Shown: in pieces, positions 7,716 to 16,787 of the stretch
Layout of the letters: the number at the start of each line of letters is the position of its first letter
How positions within the stretch are numbered: the stretch's first letter is position 1
DNA from: JAKSCF01 sp028279945
GTDB lineage: Bacteria; Bacillota; Clostridia; Peptostreptococcales; JAAYPU01
Assembly (NCBI GenBank): GCA_028279945.1
Contig: JANQMT010000018.1
Location: 1 to 26,204 of the forward strand
Direction: 5' to 3'
DNA length: 26,204 nt
Translations under genes and position numbers: made by a program
Notes under the pieces: generated by a model
What the model saw: only the letters and a program-made list of their open reading frames with translations
Databases searched by the model: none
Told to the model about the DNA's origin: nothing

Positions 7716-8669
7716 GTGTCATTTTCGGCAATAACTAAAAATGAGTTGTCACGTATTATTCCGGAAGATAAGTGTTGTCACTTAGCTGAAATCTCTGGAT
7801 TTATGAGAATGTGCGGGACGATTCAGCTTTCAGGAAAAAGAAAAATGAGTATCAAGCTGGTTACAGAAAATCCTGCAGCTGCAAGGAAGATCATTAAGCT
7901 TTTAAAGCAGGTTTTTAATGTACACACAACGCTGACCATCACCCAAAATAAAATGCTTAAAAAAAATCACTATTATGAATTAGTCATATCCAATGACATG
8001 AGAGCAGAAGAAATATTGACTCAAACAGGAATTCTGGTTAATATAGATGGGTGGCAGGACATTGATTATTCTGTACCTAAATCATTAATTAAAAAAAGAT
8101 GCTGTAAGCGAGCTTATTTAAGAGGTGCCTTTTTAGGATCAGGATCAGTCACTGACCCGGGGAAAGCATATCATCTTGAAATTGTTACCAATCATGTCCG
8201 GTTAGGTGAAGATATAAAAGATTTATTAAGACAATTTGATCTCAATGCGAAAACGGTAACGAGAAAGAAAAACTTAGTGGTTTACTTAAAAGAAGGAGAA
8301 CAAATTGTAGATTTTTTAAACATAATTGGTGCTTATCGAATGCTTTTAGATTTAGAAAACATTCGAATAGTAAAAGAAATGAGAAATAAAGTTAATCGAT
8401 TGGTGAATTGTGAAACAGCCAATTTAAATAAGATTGTTGATACCGCGGTAAGGCAATTAAGTAATATAGAATACATTGAAGAAACGCAAGGTTTGAAAAT
8501 ACTACCTGAAAAATTGCGACAAGTAGCTGAGCTTAGAATGGAAAATAAAGAAGCCAGTCTACAAGAATTAGGACAATTATTGACGCCGCCTGTGGGAAAA
8601 TCAGGTGTGAATCACCGTATGAGGAAAATCGAAGCGATTGCAGATAAGATAAGACAAGGTGAAATTTAA
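7716..8669 (+). CDS. whiA: DNA-binding protein WhiA
   Basis: WhiA is a Gram-positive DNA-binding protein with a degenerate LAGLIDADG homing-endonuclease fold fused to a C-terminal helix-turn-helix; it controls sporulation septation in Streptomyces and affects cell division in Bacillus. The 317-residue protein shows the N-terminal conserved block CCHLAEISGFMRMCGTI (20-36), the second LAGLIDADG-like block RAYLRGAFLGSGSVTDP (132-148), and the diagnostic C-terminal TPPVGKSGVNHRMRKI (290-305) within the helix-turn-helix. The GTG start has AAAGGGTG at 7701-7708. It completes the rapZ-yvcK-whiA set, although three unrelated genes and a terminator separate it from yvcK, so it probably has its own promoter. 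The gene ends 24 bp before dnaE. Confidence 0.95.
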   Translation: MSFSAITKNELSRIIPEDKCCHLAEISGFMRMCGTIQLSGKRKMSIKLVTENPAAARKIIKLLKQVFNVHTTLTITQNKMLKKNHYYELVISNDMRAEEILTQTGILVNIDGWQDIDYSVPKSLIKKRCCKRAYLRGAFLGSGSVTDPGKAYHLEIVTNHVRLGEDIKDLLRQFDLNAKTVTRKKNLVVYLKEGEQIVDFLNIIGAYRMLLDLENIRIVKEMRNKVNRLVNCETANLNKIVDTAVRQLSNIEYIEETQGLKILPEKLRQVAELRMENKEASLQELGQLLTPPVGKSGVNHRMRKIEAIADKIRQGEI

Positions 8670-8693
8670 GAATAATCAAAGTGGGGAAAAAAT

Positions 8694-11600
8694 ATGAGTT
8701 TTGTTCATTTGCATACACATACAGAATACAGCCTGCTGGATGGTGCAGCCAGAATAAGTGATATTGTTCAAAGAGCAAAAGAACTGGACATGCCTGCATT
8801 GGCTATAACCGATCATGGGACCATGTTTGGGGTTATTGATTTCTACAAAGCTGCAAAAGAAGCCGGAATCAAGCCTGTTATAGGATGTGAGGTATACACT
8901 GCTGCACGTACACTATATGATAAAGACCCAGAAAAAGATAAAAATCAGGGGCATTTGATTCTTCTTGCAAAAAATAATCAAGGCTATAAGAACTTGCTCA
9001 AAATAGTTTCTATAGGATTTACGGAAGGGTTCTACTATAAGCCTCGTATTGATAATTCCATATTAGAAAAATACAGTGAAGGGCTTATTGCACTCAGTGG
9101 ATGTTTAGCAGGAAGTATCCAAAGAAAATTGCTATATGATGACTACGAAGGCGCCAAAAAAGATGCTGTAAAGCTTCATTCTATTTTTGGGAAAGACCAT
9201 TTTTACCTGGAAATTCAAGATCAAGGTCTTGAGGAAGAGGTGAAAATCAATCCATTGTTAAAACAATTGAGTAAAGAAACGAGCATACCATTAGTGGCAA
9301 CCAATGATGTTCACTATGTCCATCAAAAAGATGCGGAAATACACGATATATTACTCTGTATTCAAACAGGTAAAACCCTTGAGGATAGTGACCGCCTAAA
9401 ATTTCCTAATGACCAATTCTATTTAAAATCCTATGAAGAGATGAAAATGAAATTTTCGGATATACCTGAGGCAATAAAAAATACTGTGAAAATTGCTGAA
9501 AGGTGCGATGTATCGTTTCGATTTGACGAGATACACCTGCCAAACTATATTGCCCCTGAAGGTACTTGTAATACACAATATTTAAGAGAATTATGCAACC
9601 AAGGTTTGAAAGAGCGATACAGTGAAATTACGCCCGATATCCAACAGCGCTTGGAATATGAATTAGATACCATTGAAAAGATGGGATATGTAGAATATTT
9701 TTTAATTGTATGGGACTTCATATACTTTTCAAAAGAGAACAATATCATGGTAGGGCCCGGTAGGGGCTCGGCGGCAGGAAGCGTCGTCGCGTATACCTTG
9801 AAGATAACGGATATAGACCCCATCAAGTATAACTTGATCTTTGAAAGGTTTTTAAATCCTGAGAGAATTACCATGCCCGATATCGATATTGACTTTTGCT
9901 ATGAGCGGCGCGGAGAAGTGATCAATTATGTTATAGAAAAATACGGTAAGGATAGAGTTGCTCAAATCATAACATTTGGAACCATGAAAGCAAGGGCTGC
10001 AATAAGAGACGTTGGCAGAGCATTAAATATGTCTTATGGAGATGTAGATGTTATAGCAAAAAAAATTCCATTGGATTTGGGGATGACCATAGATAAGGCA
10101 CTTGAAGTCAGTGGAGAATTGAGATTAGATTATGAAAGAGATGAACGCGTACGATACTTAATTGATGCAGCCAAAGCATTGGAAGGATTTGCAAGACACT
10201 CATCTACGCATGCTGCAGGTGTGGTGATATCAAAAGAAGCAGTAGACGAATATGTGCCGTTATACCTTCAAGATAAAGGAATATCAACGCAATTCACCAT
10301 GGGAACGTTAGAGGAATTGGGCTTATTAAAGATGGATTTTTTGGGCCTTAGAAATTTAACGGTTATTAGAGATGCCTTAGAGTTGATTAAAAAGAATCAC
10401 AATATCAATTTGAATTTTTCTAATATGGAATACGATGATCCAAAAGTATATGAGCTGATCAGCAGTGGGAATACATTAGGTGTTTTTCAGTTAGAAAGCC
10501 AAGGCATGCAGCAATTCATGAAGGATTTGAAACCGGATAATTTTGAAGACATTATTGCGGGTATTTCATTGTATAGACCGGGACCTATGGATTCAATTCC
10601 AAGATATATTCAGAACAAAAAGAACCCTGACAGCATACAGTACATTCACAGTAGTTTAGAGTCCATATTGGATGTGACTTATGGATGCATGGTTTATCAG
10701 GAACAAGTTATGCAAATTGTTAGAGATTTGGCAGGATATTCTTATGGAAGAAGTGACTTGGTAAGACGTGCTATGGGTAAAAAGAAAATGAGTGTGATGG
10801 AAGAAGAAAGACGTTATTTTATTCACGGCAAGAGGGATGATGACGGTCATATAGAGTTAAAAGGATGTGTGAGAAACGGAATTCCGGAGCATATTGCCAA
10901 CCATATCTATGATGAGATGATAGACTTTGCTAAATACGCTTTTAATAAATCTCATGCTGCGGCCTATGCGGTGTTAGCTTATGAAACAGCCTATTTAAAA
11001 GTATATTATCCGGTTGAATTCATGGCGGCACTTCTGACCAGTGTTATGGGAGATGCGTCTAAAATTGCATTATACATCAGAAACTGTAAGGAAATGAATA
11101 TCTCTATTCAGCCCCCCCATGTCAACTCCAGTGAATTAAAGTTTACAGTCAAAGATGGTAAAATACATTTTGGCCTTTTAGCCGTTAAAAATGTAGGACA
11201 AAATATCATTGAGGCTATTATAAAGGCAAGAAAAGAGAAAGGTGATATTACAAGTATCTTTGACTTTTTTGATAAAGTAGATATTCATGAAATGAATAAA
11301 AAAGCAGTTGAGAGCTTAATCAAAGCAGGAGCGCTGGATGGACTGGGCGCCAACGGAGCTCAAATGTTTGGAATATATGAAAAACTTTTGGAAGGGGCTC
11401 AAAATACCGCACGCAAAAATATTCAAGGACAGATATCCCTATTCCAAACTATGAATGAAGGTTTTCAAGATACCATTAGGAGAGAAATGCTGCCTGAGAT
11501 AGAAGAATTCCCAAATAAAATATTATTGGCTATGGAAAAAGAAATGTTAAGTCTGTATGTTAGTGGTCATCCTCTTTCGGAATATGAAGAGAAGATCATG

Positions 11601-12179
11601 AAAATTTCGTCTACAACAACAGAAGCATTAATGCATGACGAAAATCTTGCAGACAACCAACGGGTTATTATCGCAGGGATTATAGCGTCCAAAAAAAATA
11701 TGGTAACTAAGAATAATCGTATGATGGCATTTTTAACCATAGAAGACCTATATGGCAGTATAGAAGTCATCGTATTTCCTAACATTTTTGAAGAAAGCAT
11801 ATCTATTTTACAAGAAGACCAAATTGTGGCCGTTAGTGGTAAAATAAATGTGAAAGAAGAAGAAATGCCTAAAATTATTGCAGAAAAAATGGTGCCAATA
11901 AATGAAGGTGAAGATTTAAACACCAGGCAAACATTGCCCGCTTCACGATTGGATCAAAGGTTATTTTTAAAGATCCCTAAAAATATAAATGAAAAATATA
12001 TGCTTGAAAAGATAGATGAGTGTATGCATTCTTTCCGTGGAAAAACGCCTGTTATCATATATATTGAGAATTCAAAACAAAAAATTGTGGCCGATGAGAA
12101 TAATTGGGTGGATACTAACCAAAAACTATTAACAGAATTGAAGACGCTTTTAGGGGAACAATGTGTCATATTAAAATAA
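8694..12179 (+). CDS. dnaE: DNA polymerase III subunit alpha (DnaE)
   Basis: The 1161-residue protein is a full-length DnaE-type C-family polymerase, the size of the E. coli alpha subunit. It opens with a PHP domain (FVHLHTHTEYSLLDGAARI, ITDHGTM). The palm follows with PGRGSAAGSVVAY and PDIDIDF (395-401), giving catalytic Asp396, Asp398 and Asp400, and the third acid is Asp548 in KMDFLGLRN. FARHSSTHAAGVVIS, the fingers block YRPGPMDSIPRYI and the helix-hairpin-helix region come next. An OB-fold lies near residues 990-1070 (VIIAGIIASKKNMVT, MMAFLTIEDLYGSIEVIVFP). In low-GC Gram-positives DnaE usually works beside PolC, extending RNA primers in lagging-strand synthesis. GTGGGG at 8681-8686 precedes the ATG. 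It follows whiA by 24 bp and is probably partly co-transcribed with it. Confidence 0.97.
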   Translation: MSFVHLHTHTEYSLLDGAARISDIVQRAKELDMPALAITDHGTMFGVIDFYKAAKEAGIKPVIGCEVYTAARTLYDKDPEKDKNQGHLILLAKNNQGYKNLLKIVSIGFTEGFYYKPRIDNSILEKYSEGLIALSGCLAGSIQRKLLYDDYEGAKKDAVKLHSIFGKDHFYLEIQDQGLEEEVKINPLLKQLSKETSIPLVATNDVHYVHQKDAEIHDILLCIQTGKTLEDSDRLKFPNDQFYLKSYEEMKMKFSDIPEAIKNTVKIAERCDVSFRFDEIHLPNYIAPEGTCNTQYLRELCNQGLKERYSEITPDIQQRLEYELDTIEKMGYVEYFLIVWDFIYFSKENNIMVGPGRGSAAGSVVAYTLKITDIDPIKYNLIFERFLNPERITMPDIDIDFCYERRGEVINYVIEKYGKDRVAQIITFGTMKARAAIRDVGRALNMSYGDVDVIAKKIPLDLGMTIDKALEVSGELRLDYERDERVRYLIDAAKALEGFARHSSTHAAGVVISKEAVDEYVPLYLQDKGISTQFTMGTLEELGLLKMDFLGLRNLTVIRDALELIKKNHNINLNFSNMEYDDPKVYELISSGNTLGVFQLESQGMQQFMKDLKPDNFEDIIAGISLYRPGPMDSIPRYIQNKKNPDSIQYIHSSLESILDVTYGCMVYQEQVMQIVRDLAGYSYGRSDLVRRAMGKKKMSVMEEERRYFIHGKRDDDGHIELKGCVRNGIPEHIANHIYDEMIDFAKYAFNKSHAAAYAVLAYETAYLKVYYPVEFMAALLTSVMGDASKIALYIRNCKEMNISIQPPHVNSSELKFTVKDGKIHFGLLAVKNVGQNIIEAIIKARKEKGDITSIFDFFDKVDIHEMNKKAVESLIKAGALDGLGANGAQMFGIYEKLLEGAQNTARKNIQGQISLFQTMNEGFQDTIRREMLPEIEEFPNKILLAMEKEMLSLYVSGHPLSEYEEKIMKISSTTTEALMHDENLADNQRVIIAGIIASKKNMVTKNNRMMAFLTIEDLYGSIEVIVFPNIFEESISILQEDQIVAVSGKINVKEEEMPKIIAEKMVPINEGEDLNTRQTLPASRLDQRLFLKIPKNINEKYMLEKIDECMHSFRGKTPVIIYIENSKQKIVADENNWVDTNQKLLTELKTLLGEQCVILK

Positions 12180-12180
12180 T

Positions 12181-12220
12181 TTTTTAAAGATTAACATAAA
12201 TTTTTAAAGATTAACATAAT
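12181..12220. repeat. Tandem 20-bp direct repeat after dnaE
   Basis: Two adjacent 20-bp units (12181-12200 and 12201-12220), each starting TTTTTAAAGATTAACATAA, differ only at the last base. They begin one base after the dnaE stop codon. A recent slipped-strand duplication is the simplest reading; no protein-coding or hairpin role is visible. Confidence 0.9.
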
Positions 12221-12289
12221 ATATGTTGCAATTTTAGCATATTTGTTTTTTAATAGTCTATATTGATATTCTGTTGCTTTTTGCAATTT

Positions 12290-12295
12290 TATAAT
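12290..12295 (+). promoter_or_regulatory. Candidate -10 box upstream of the DUF2007 gene
   Basis: A perfect TATAAT lies 35 nt upstream of the ATG in a 150-bp AT-rich gap. The best -35 at 17-nt spacing (12267-12272, TATTCT) is weak, so the call rests mainly on the -10. An 11-bp direct repeat, TTGCAATTTTA, occurs at 12226-12236 and 12281-12291, the second copy running into this -10. Confidence 0.4.
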
Positions 12296-12329
12296 ATAGG
12301 AAAATTATATCTTCTCGGGGAGGATTGGT

Positions 12330-12518
12330 ATGTGGGCTATTGTATTTATGGGACATAGCAGAGTTGAATCAGATAAAATAAAAAGCGTTTTGGAAACTGA
12401 AGGGCTGTTGGTTAAAGTAAGACAGATAGGAAAAGAAGAGGACCCGGTATATGAAATATTAGTGCCTCAAGAAGAAGTAGAAGATGCACATGAAGTCTTA
12501 AATGAAGCCGTTTATTAG
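12330..12518 (+). CDS. DUF2007 small protein (putative signal-transducing)
   Basis: The 62-residue product matches the DUF2007 pattern: an N-terminal strand (MWAIVFMGHSRVESDKIKSV) that reads like 'switch from a residue pair to a helix', the strand GLLVKVRQIG, and the C-terminal YEILVPQEEVEDAHEVL. These resemble a ferredoxin-like or ACT/GlnB-type small fold. The function is not known. A strong GGGGAGG at 12317-12323 lies 6 nt before the ATG. It sits between dnaE and pfkA and is followed by a hairpin, so it may be a monocistronic unit or attenuated leader gene of the glycolysis operon. Confidence 0.75.
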   Translation: MWAIVFMGHSRVESDKIKSVLETEGLLVKVRQIGKEEDPVYEILVPQEEVEDAHEVLNEAVY

Positions 12519-12524
12519 TTGTTG

Positions 12525-12550
12525 AGGAAGTTTATACTTCCTTTACTTTT
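12525..12550 (+). terminator. Weak terminator or attenuator before pfkA
   Basis: AGGAAGT (12525-12531) and ACTTCCT (12536-12542) form a 7-bp stem with a 4-nt loop, followed by TTACTTTT. It starts 6 nt after the DUF2007 stop. The stem is short, so partial read-through into pfkA is likely. No clear promoter stands between it and pfkA. Confidence 0.5.
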
Positions 12551-12588
12551 AAATATATTTAATTAAAACAATTGAAAGGAGTATGAGT

Positions 12589-13551
12589 ATGAAAAAAATT
12601 GGAGTCCTGACCAGTGGAGGAGATTCTCCGGGTATGAATGCGGCTATAAGAGCAGTTGTAAGAACTGCTATTTATCACGATATAGAAGTTGTAGGTATTC
12701 AGAGGGGATATGAGGGTTTAATCAATGGAGATGTTGAAAACATGACGCTATCTTCAGTAGGAGATATTATACATAGAGGCGGTACTTTTTTGGGAAGTGC
12801 TAGAAGTGAAGAATTTAAACAAGAAGAAGGTTTTAATAAAGCACTAAATATACTACGGATTTTTAAAATTGAGGGGTTAGTGGTTATTGGAGGAGATGGT
12901 TCCTTAAAAGGAGCTGAGAAACTCAGCAAAGCCGGTTTCCCTGCAATTGGGCTTCCGGGAACCATTGATAACGACCTGGGTTATACGGATTTTACCATTG
13001 GGTTTGATACAGCAGTCAATACGGTTTTATCAGCCATTGGAAATATCCGAGACACCTCATCTTCTCACGGTAGAGCAACTGTTATTGAGGTCATGGGCAG
13101 AAATTGTGGTGACATTGCATTGTACGCGGGACTCGCTGGGGGCGCTGAAAGCATTTTGGTCCCAGAAGAAGAAATTAATATAGACGAAATATGTGAACGA
13201 CTGATTTATGGTAAAAATAGAGGGAAACACCATAGTATTATTCTTCTGGCTGAAGGTGCCAATCTCAGTCCCGGTGAATTGGCAGATGAAGTTCAGACAA
13301 AGACGGGCATGGATGTAAGAATTACAGTATTGGGTCATATTCAAAGAGGTGGAACCCCAACAGCCAATGATAGAATATTGGCCAGTAAGCTAGGAAGCAG
13401 GGCTGTAGAATTACTCATAGAAGGTAAAGCCGGCAGGGCTGTAGGCATCAAAGGCTATGATATAGTCGATTACGATATTGTAGAAGCTTTAAAAATGAAA
13501 GATGAATTAGACCATGAAATGTATAATTTAGCAATGTTGTTGTCTATTTAA
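12589..13551 (+). CDS. pfkA: ATP-dependent 6-phosphofructokinase
   Basis: PfkA phosphorylates fructose 6-phosphate to fructose 1,6-bisphosphate, the committed step of glycolysis. The 320-residue protein has the ATP-binding GGDSPGMN (10-17) and GGDGS (101-105), catalytic PGTIDND (123-129) with Asp127 as base, and the substrate loop MGRNCGD (169-175). Gly103-Asp104 fits the ATP-dependent rather than the pyrophosphate-dependent type (which usually has Asp at the position of Gly). I chose the ATG at 12589, not the in-frame ATG at 12583, because AAAGGAG (12576-12581) ends only about 1 nt before 12583, whereas 12589 gives normal spacing and the usual N-terminus MKKIGVLTSGG. The 34-bp gap to pyk indicates a pfkA-pyk operon. 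Confidence 0.96.
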   Translation: MKKIGVLTSGGDSPGMNAAIRAVVRTAIYHDIEVVGIQRGYEGLINGDVENMTLSSVGDIIHRGGTFLGSARSEEFKQEEGFNKALNILRIFKIEGLVVIGGDGSLKGAEKLSKAGFPAIGLPGTIDNDLGYTDFTIGFDTAVNTVLSAIGNIRDTSSSHGRATVIEVMGRNCGDIALYAGLAGGAESILVPEEEINIDEICERLIYGKNRGKHHSIILLAEGANLSPGELADEVQTKTGMDVRITVLGHIQRGGTPTANDRILASKLGSRAVELLIEGKAGRAVGIKGYDIVDYDIVEALKMKDELDHEMYNLAMLLSI

Positions 13552-13585
13552 AACTTAAAAAAAATTGTATTGTGGAGGATAACGA

Positions 13586-15340
13586 ATGAAAAAAACAAAA
13601 GTAGTATGTACCTTAGGACCTGGGTGTCAAGACAAAGAAACGTTGGTTGGTATGATAAAATCAGGAATGAATGTTGCTAGATTAAACTTTTCACATGGCA
13701 GTCACCCTGAACATAAGCAAAGAATGGATATGATTAAAGAAATTAGAGAAGAGCTCAAACTGCCAATTGCTATCTTATTAGATACAAAAGGACCTGAAAT
13801 AAGAACAAAACAATTTGATAAAGATGAAATTCATTTACAAGAAGGGAATGAGTTTACCCTGACGGTGAGAGACATCATCGGTAACGACACCATTAGCAGT
13901 GTAACTTATGAGGGACTGGCTAATGATGTTAAGCCTATGGATAAAATATTGATTGATGATGGACTTATAGAGCTTCAAGTTTTAGAGATTAATGAAACAG
14001 ATATTTTATGTAAAGTTATGAATTCTGGAATCGTAAAAAATAATAAAGGCATCAACCTCCCAGGTGTAAAAATCAATTTACCGTCTATTACCCAGAAAGA
14101 TAGGGATGACATTATTTTTGGAATAGAAAATGATATTGATTATATTGCAGCTTCTTTTGTAAGGAAAATGTGTGATGTCATAGAAATTAAAAAGATATTA
14201 GAAGAATACAATGCCGAAGATATTGGCATTATTGCCAAAATCGAAAACCAAGAAGGTGTTGATAATGTGAATGATATTATCAATATCGCTGATGGCATTA
14301 TGGTAGCAAGAGGCGACCTTGGCGTAGAAATTCCTCCGGAGGAAATACCGATTATTCAGAAAAAAATTATCAAGGAATGTAATGCTCAAGGTAAACCGGT
14401 TATTACAGCTACTCAGATGCTTGATTCTATGATGAGAAACCCAAGACCTACAAGAGCAGAAGTAACCGATGTTGCCAATGCTATTTTTGATGGAACGGAT
14501 GCAGTAATGCTCTCAGGAGAAACTGCTGCCGGGAAATATCCATTGGAATCTGTGAAGACTATGGTAAATATTGCACATAAAGCGGAAGATGCCCTGAATT
14601 ATGAGACGATATTGCGTGAAAAAGGTGTAGGAAAAGATAAAAGCATAACGGACGCAATAAGTCATGCAACCTGTACCAGTGCTCATGAACTGGAAGCTGC
14701 TGCAATTCTCACAGCCACATCATCAGGATATACCTCCATGATGGTCTCGAAATTCAGACCTAAGGCACCGATTATTGCTTCAACAACCAGTTCCAAGGTA
14801 GCAAGAAAAATGTCCTTGGTGTGGGGAACCACCGGTATTGTAATTCGCAGAGGAGAAAACACTGAAGAAATTTTTGATAAATCCATCGAAAAATCTTTAG
14901 AAGGAGGCCTTATTCAATCAGGTGATCTTATTGTCATTACTGCTGGTGTGCCTGTTGGTGTTTCAGGTTCTACCAATATGATTAAAGTGCATATCGTAAG
15001 CAAAATACTGTTAAAAGGTGTTAGCATTGGGAGTTATGCAGCGGTTGGAAAAGTCTGTATCGCAGCCACAGCCAGTGAAGCTGAAAGAAAATTTGTTGAG
15101 GGAGATATATTGGTGACTTCATCAACAGATAAAGATATGGTGCCTTTCATAGAAAAGGCAGCCGGTGTTATAACTGAAGAAGGTGGATTGACTTCTCATG
15201 CTGCAATCGTAGGGATTACCTTAAATAAACCAACGATTGTAGGCGCAGAAGGTGCTTTAAGGAAGCTTCAAGACGGCAGCACTATTACCATGGATACATT
15301 AAGAGGCTTAGTATACAGTGGAAAAGCTACCGTTTTTTAA
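13586..15340 (+). CDS. pyk: Pyruvate kinase with C-terminal PEP-utilising domain
   Basis: Pyruvate kinase makes ATP and pyruvate from phosphoenolpyruvate and ADP. The 584-residue protein has the barrel motifs KVVCTLGPG at the N-terminus, LLDTKGPEIRT, and MVARGDLGVEI (239-249), and TATQMLDSM and NPRPTRAEVTDVANA. The regular kinase C-domain ends near residue 475. The remaining roughly 105 residues form the phosphohistidine-type domain found in Bacillus-type enzymes (GVITEEGGLTSHAAIVGI, with His in TSHA, and NKPTIVGAEGAL), whose function is unclear. GGAGG at 13574-13578 sits before the ATG. It is the last gene of the pfkA-pyk unit; no clear hairpin terminator is visible after its stop, and the LacI promoter begins within 10 bp. 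Confidence 0.96.
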   Translation: MKKTKVVCTLGPGCQDKETLVGMIKSGMNVARLNFSHGSHPEHKQRMDMIKEIREELKLPIAILLDTKGPEIRTKQFDKDEIHLQEGNEFTLTVRDIIGNDTISSVTYEGLANDVKPMDKILIDDGLIELQVLEINETDILCKVMNSGIVKNNKGINLPGVKINLPSITQKDRDDIIFGIENDIDYIAASFVRKMCDVIEIKKILEEYNAEDIGIIAKIENQEGVDNVNDIINIADGIMVARGDLGVEIPPEEIPIIQKKIIKECNAQGKPVITATQMLDSMMRNPRPTRAEVTDVANAIFDGTDAVMLSGETAAGKYPLESVKTMVNIAHKAEDALNYETILREKGVGKDKSITDAISHATCTSAHELEAAAILTATSSGYTSMMVSKFRPKAPIIASTTSSKVARKMSLVWGTTGIVIRRGENTEEIFDKSIEKSLEGGLIQSGDLIVITAGVPVGVSGSTNMIKVHIVSKILLKGVSIGSYAAVGKVCIAATASEAERKFVEGDILVTSSTDKDMVPFIEKAAGVITEEGGLTSHAAIVGITLNKPTIVGAEGALRKLQDGSTITMDTLRGLVYSGKATVF

Positions 15341-15348
15341 ATAAAAGC

Positions 15349-15376
15349 TTGAATCAGAGCAAACGTTTGTTATAAT
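15349..15376 (+). promoter_or_regulatory. Promoter of the LacI-type regulator with internal operator
   Basis: TTGAAT (15349-15354) and a perfect TATAAT (15371-15376) are 16 nt apart. The palindrome GCAAACGTTTGT (15359-15370) fills the spacer, where a bound LacI-family protein would block RNA polymerase. The transcript would have a leader of roughly 95 nt. This layout indicates autorepression by the gene it drives. Confidence 0.75.
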
Positions 15377-15479
15377 GTAGGTGACGGGTGATATAGTAAT
15401 ATGATATAAGGTTTATAATATAAAACTACCAGTGATAGGTACAGTGGTCCCACAAGGTTGAAAGCAGGAGTTGATTTGG

Positions 15480-16493
15480 TTGAGTATTACAATTAAAGAT
15501 ATAGCAAGAGAACTGAATATATCCTATTCATCTGTCTCCCGTGCATTGAATAATAAACCGGGTGTTAGTCAGAAAACCAGAAAGAAAGTTCTGGATGCTG
15601 CTAAAAAAATGGGGTATCAGCCCAATGATCTGGCACGTGGTTTGGTTAATCGTGTTTCCAATACCATTGGCGTTATTATCCCTGATATTGTGAATCCATT
15701 TTTTGCAGAAATCATAAAAGGGATTATGGAAACATCTAATATAATGGGTTATGATGTTTTTCTTTGTGTCTCCGGCTGGGATGCAGATAAGGAAGCAGAA
15801 TATATAAAGACCTTACAAGAGAAACGCGTAGATGGTATTATCTTGAAACCTTCCAAAGATAAAAAGAACTTTACATTTAGCAACGTTAAAACCCCCTTTA
15901 TTTTACTTGAGAGCTGGCCTACAAATGGGAAATACAGTTTTATTGAAGTCGACAATGTAAAAGGAGGTTATATTGGAACAAAGCATCTTATTGAATGTGG
16001 GTATAAAAATATTGCATTTCTAGGAGGACGAGAGGATTCTTATTCCAATATGCAAAGATTGACCGGATTTAGAAAAGCCATTGATGAGCTGGGTGAATCG
16101 GTTGAAACTACTTATCATATGTTTGGTAATTTTGGTTTAACAAGTGGATATGAATTAGCATGGGAGCTTTTTCACAGTAATAAAAAAGTCGATGCAGTGT
16201 TTGCAGGTAACGATGTTATCGCCCTTGGTGTAATGCAATGCGCTGAAGAACTTGGTAAAAAAATTCCTGAGGAGTTGGGACTTATAGGATTTGATAATAT
16301 CGCTTATGCCAGACTTCCTCAAATACAGCTGACAACTGTACACCAGCCTAAATATGCGTTAGGTAAAATTGCATTGGAGACATTAATAGAGGAAATAAAG
16401 GGAAAAAAAGAAGAAAGAATCATAAAGAAAATAACCTTAGAGCCGGAATTGATAGTTAGAAAAACAACCCATGGTGACAAAGAAGCATTATAA
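15480..16493 (+). CDS. LacI-family transcriptional regulator of the inositol locus
   Basis: The 337-residue protein has a LacI helix-turn-helix at 3-22 (TIKDIARELNISYSSVSRAL), the hinge helix PNDLARGLV (48-56), and a periplasmic-binding-protein-like effector core (NTIGVIIPDIVNPFFAEIIKGI, then VDAVFAGNDVIALGVM, LGLIGFDNI, LTTVHQP). I place the start at TTG 15480, because AGGAG at 15466-15470 is 9 nt upstream of it, whereas the upstream in-frame TTG at 15471 abuts the site. Three matching CAAACGTTTG/A palindromes lie at its own promoter and upstream of the importer, so it most likely represses both and is released by an imported cyclitol or a pathway intermediate. The effector is inferred from the neighbours. 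A strong terminator follows. Confidence 0.93.
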   Translation: MSITIKDIARELNISYSSVSRALNNKPGVSQKTRKKVLDAAKKMGYQPNDLARGLVNRVSNTIGVIIPDIVNPFFAEIIKGIMETSNIMGYDVFLCVSGWDADKEAEYIKTLQEKRVDGIILKPSKDKKNFTFSNVKTPFILLESWPTNGKYSFIEVDNVKGGYIGTKHLIECGYKNIAFLGGREDSYSNMQRLTGFRKAIDELGESVETTYHMFGNFGLTSGYELAWELFHSNKKVDAVFAGNDVIALGVMQCAEELGKKIPEELGLIGFDNIAYARLPQIQLTTVHQPKYALGKIALETLIEEIKGKKEERIIKKITLEPELIVRKTTHGDKEAL

Positions 16494-16554
16494 TAAGGAA
16501 GAATTTTCTTGATCTCTAAATAAATACATATAATACTAAAAAATGAGAATAATT

Positions 16555-16582
16555 AAAACAGAGTGACAGGCTCTGTTTTTTT
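16555..16582 (+). terminator. Rho-independent terminator after the LacI-type gene
   Basis: AAAACAGAG (16555-16563) and CTCTGTTTT (16571-16579) make a perfect 9-bp stem with a 7-nt loop, followed by further T residues (seven or more T in a row counting the stem end). It isolates the regulator transcript from the importer operon. Confidence 0.9.
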
Positions 16583-16614
16583 ATTGCAAAAATTTTAGAA
16601 AATTAAAAAAATGA

Positions 16615-16643
16615 TTGACTGATAGAGCATGTTCATATAATAT
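16615..16643 (+). promoter_or_regulatory. Promoter of the inositol-type importer operon
   Basis: TTGACT (16615-16620) is a near-consensus -35. Two overlapping -10 options follow: TATAAT at 16636-16641 (15-nt spacing) and TAATAT at 16638-16643 (17-nt spacing). The start of transcription would be near 16648, immediately before operator 1, leaving a 5' leader of about 215 nt. Confidence 0.65.
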
Positions 16644-16657
16644 ATTTATATATTAAT

Positions 16658-16671
16658 CTCAAACGTTTGCT
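16658..16671 (+). promoter_or_regulatory. LacI-type operator 1 of the importer operon
   Basis: CTCAAACGTTTGCT carries the same AAACGTTT core (16661-16668) as the regulator's own promoter. It lies just downstream of the predicted transcription start, a classical position for repression. Confidence 0.75.
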
Positions 16672-16787
16672 TTAAATTATTTACAAATTATGAAATAAAA
16701 GAATATGCCAAAAGTTAAAAAATTAACACTTTATAGTTATAAAAATTAATTAAAAGTGATATTAATTTGCAGGATAAGACAAAAAAT

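Noticed and set aside
9545..9874. 109-codon open frame on the minus strand inside dnaE
   Set aside because: It lies fully within the conserved polymerase palm region in antisense and has no ribosome binding site; it is a shadow of dnaE codon bias. The other antisense frames within genes were rejected for the same reason.
15377..15470. Possible riboswitch in the leader of the LacI-type gene
   Set aside because: I could find no stable stem set or known aptamer core; the leader is explained well enough by the promoter, operator and ribosome binding site.
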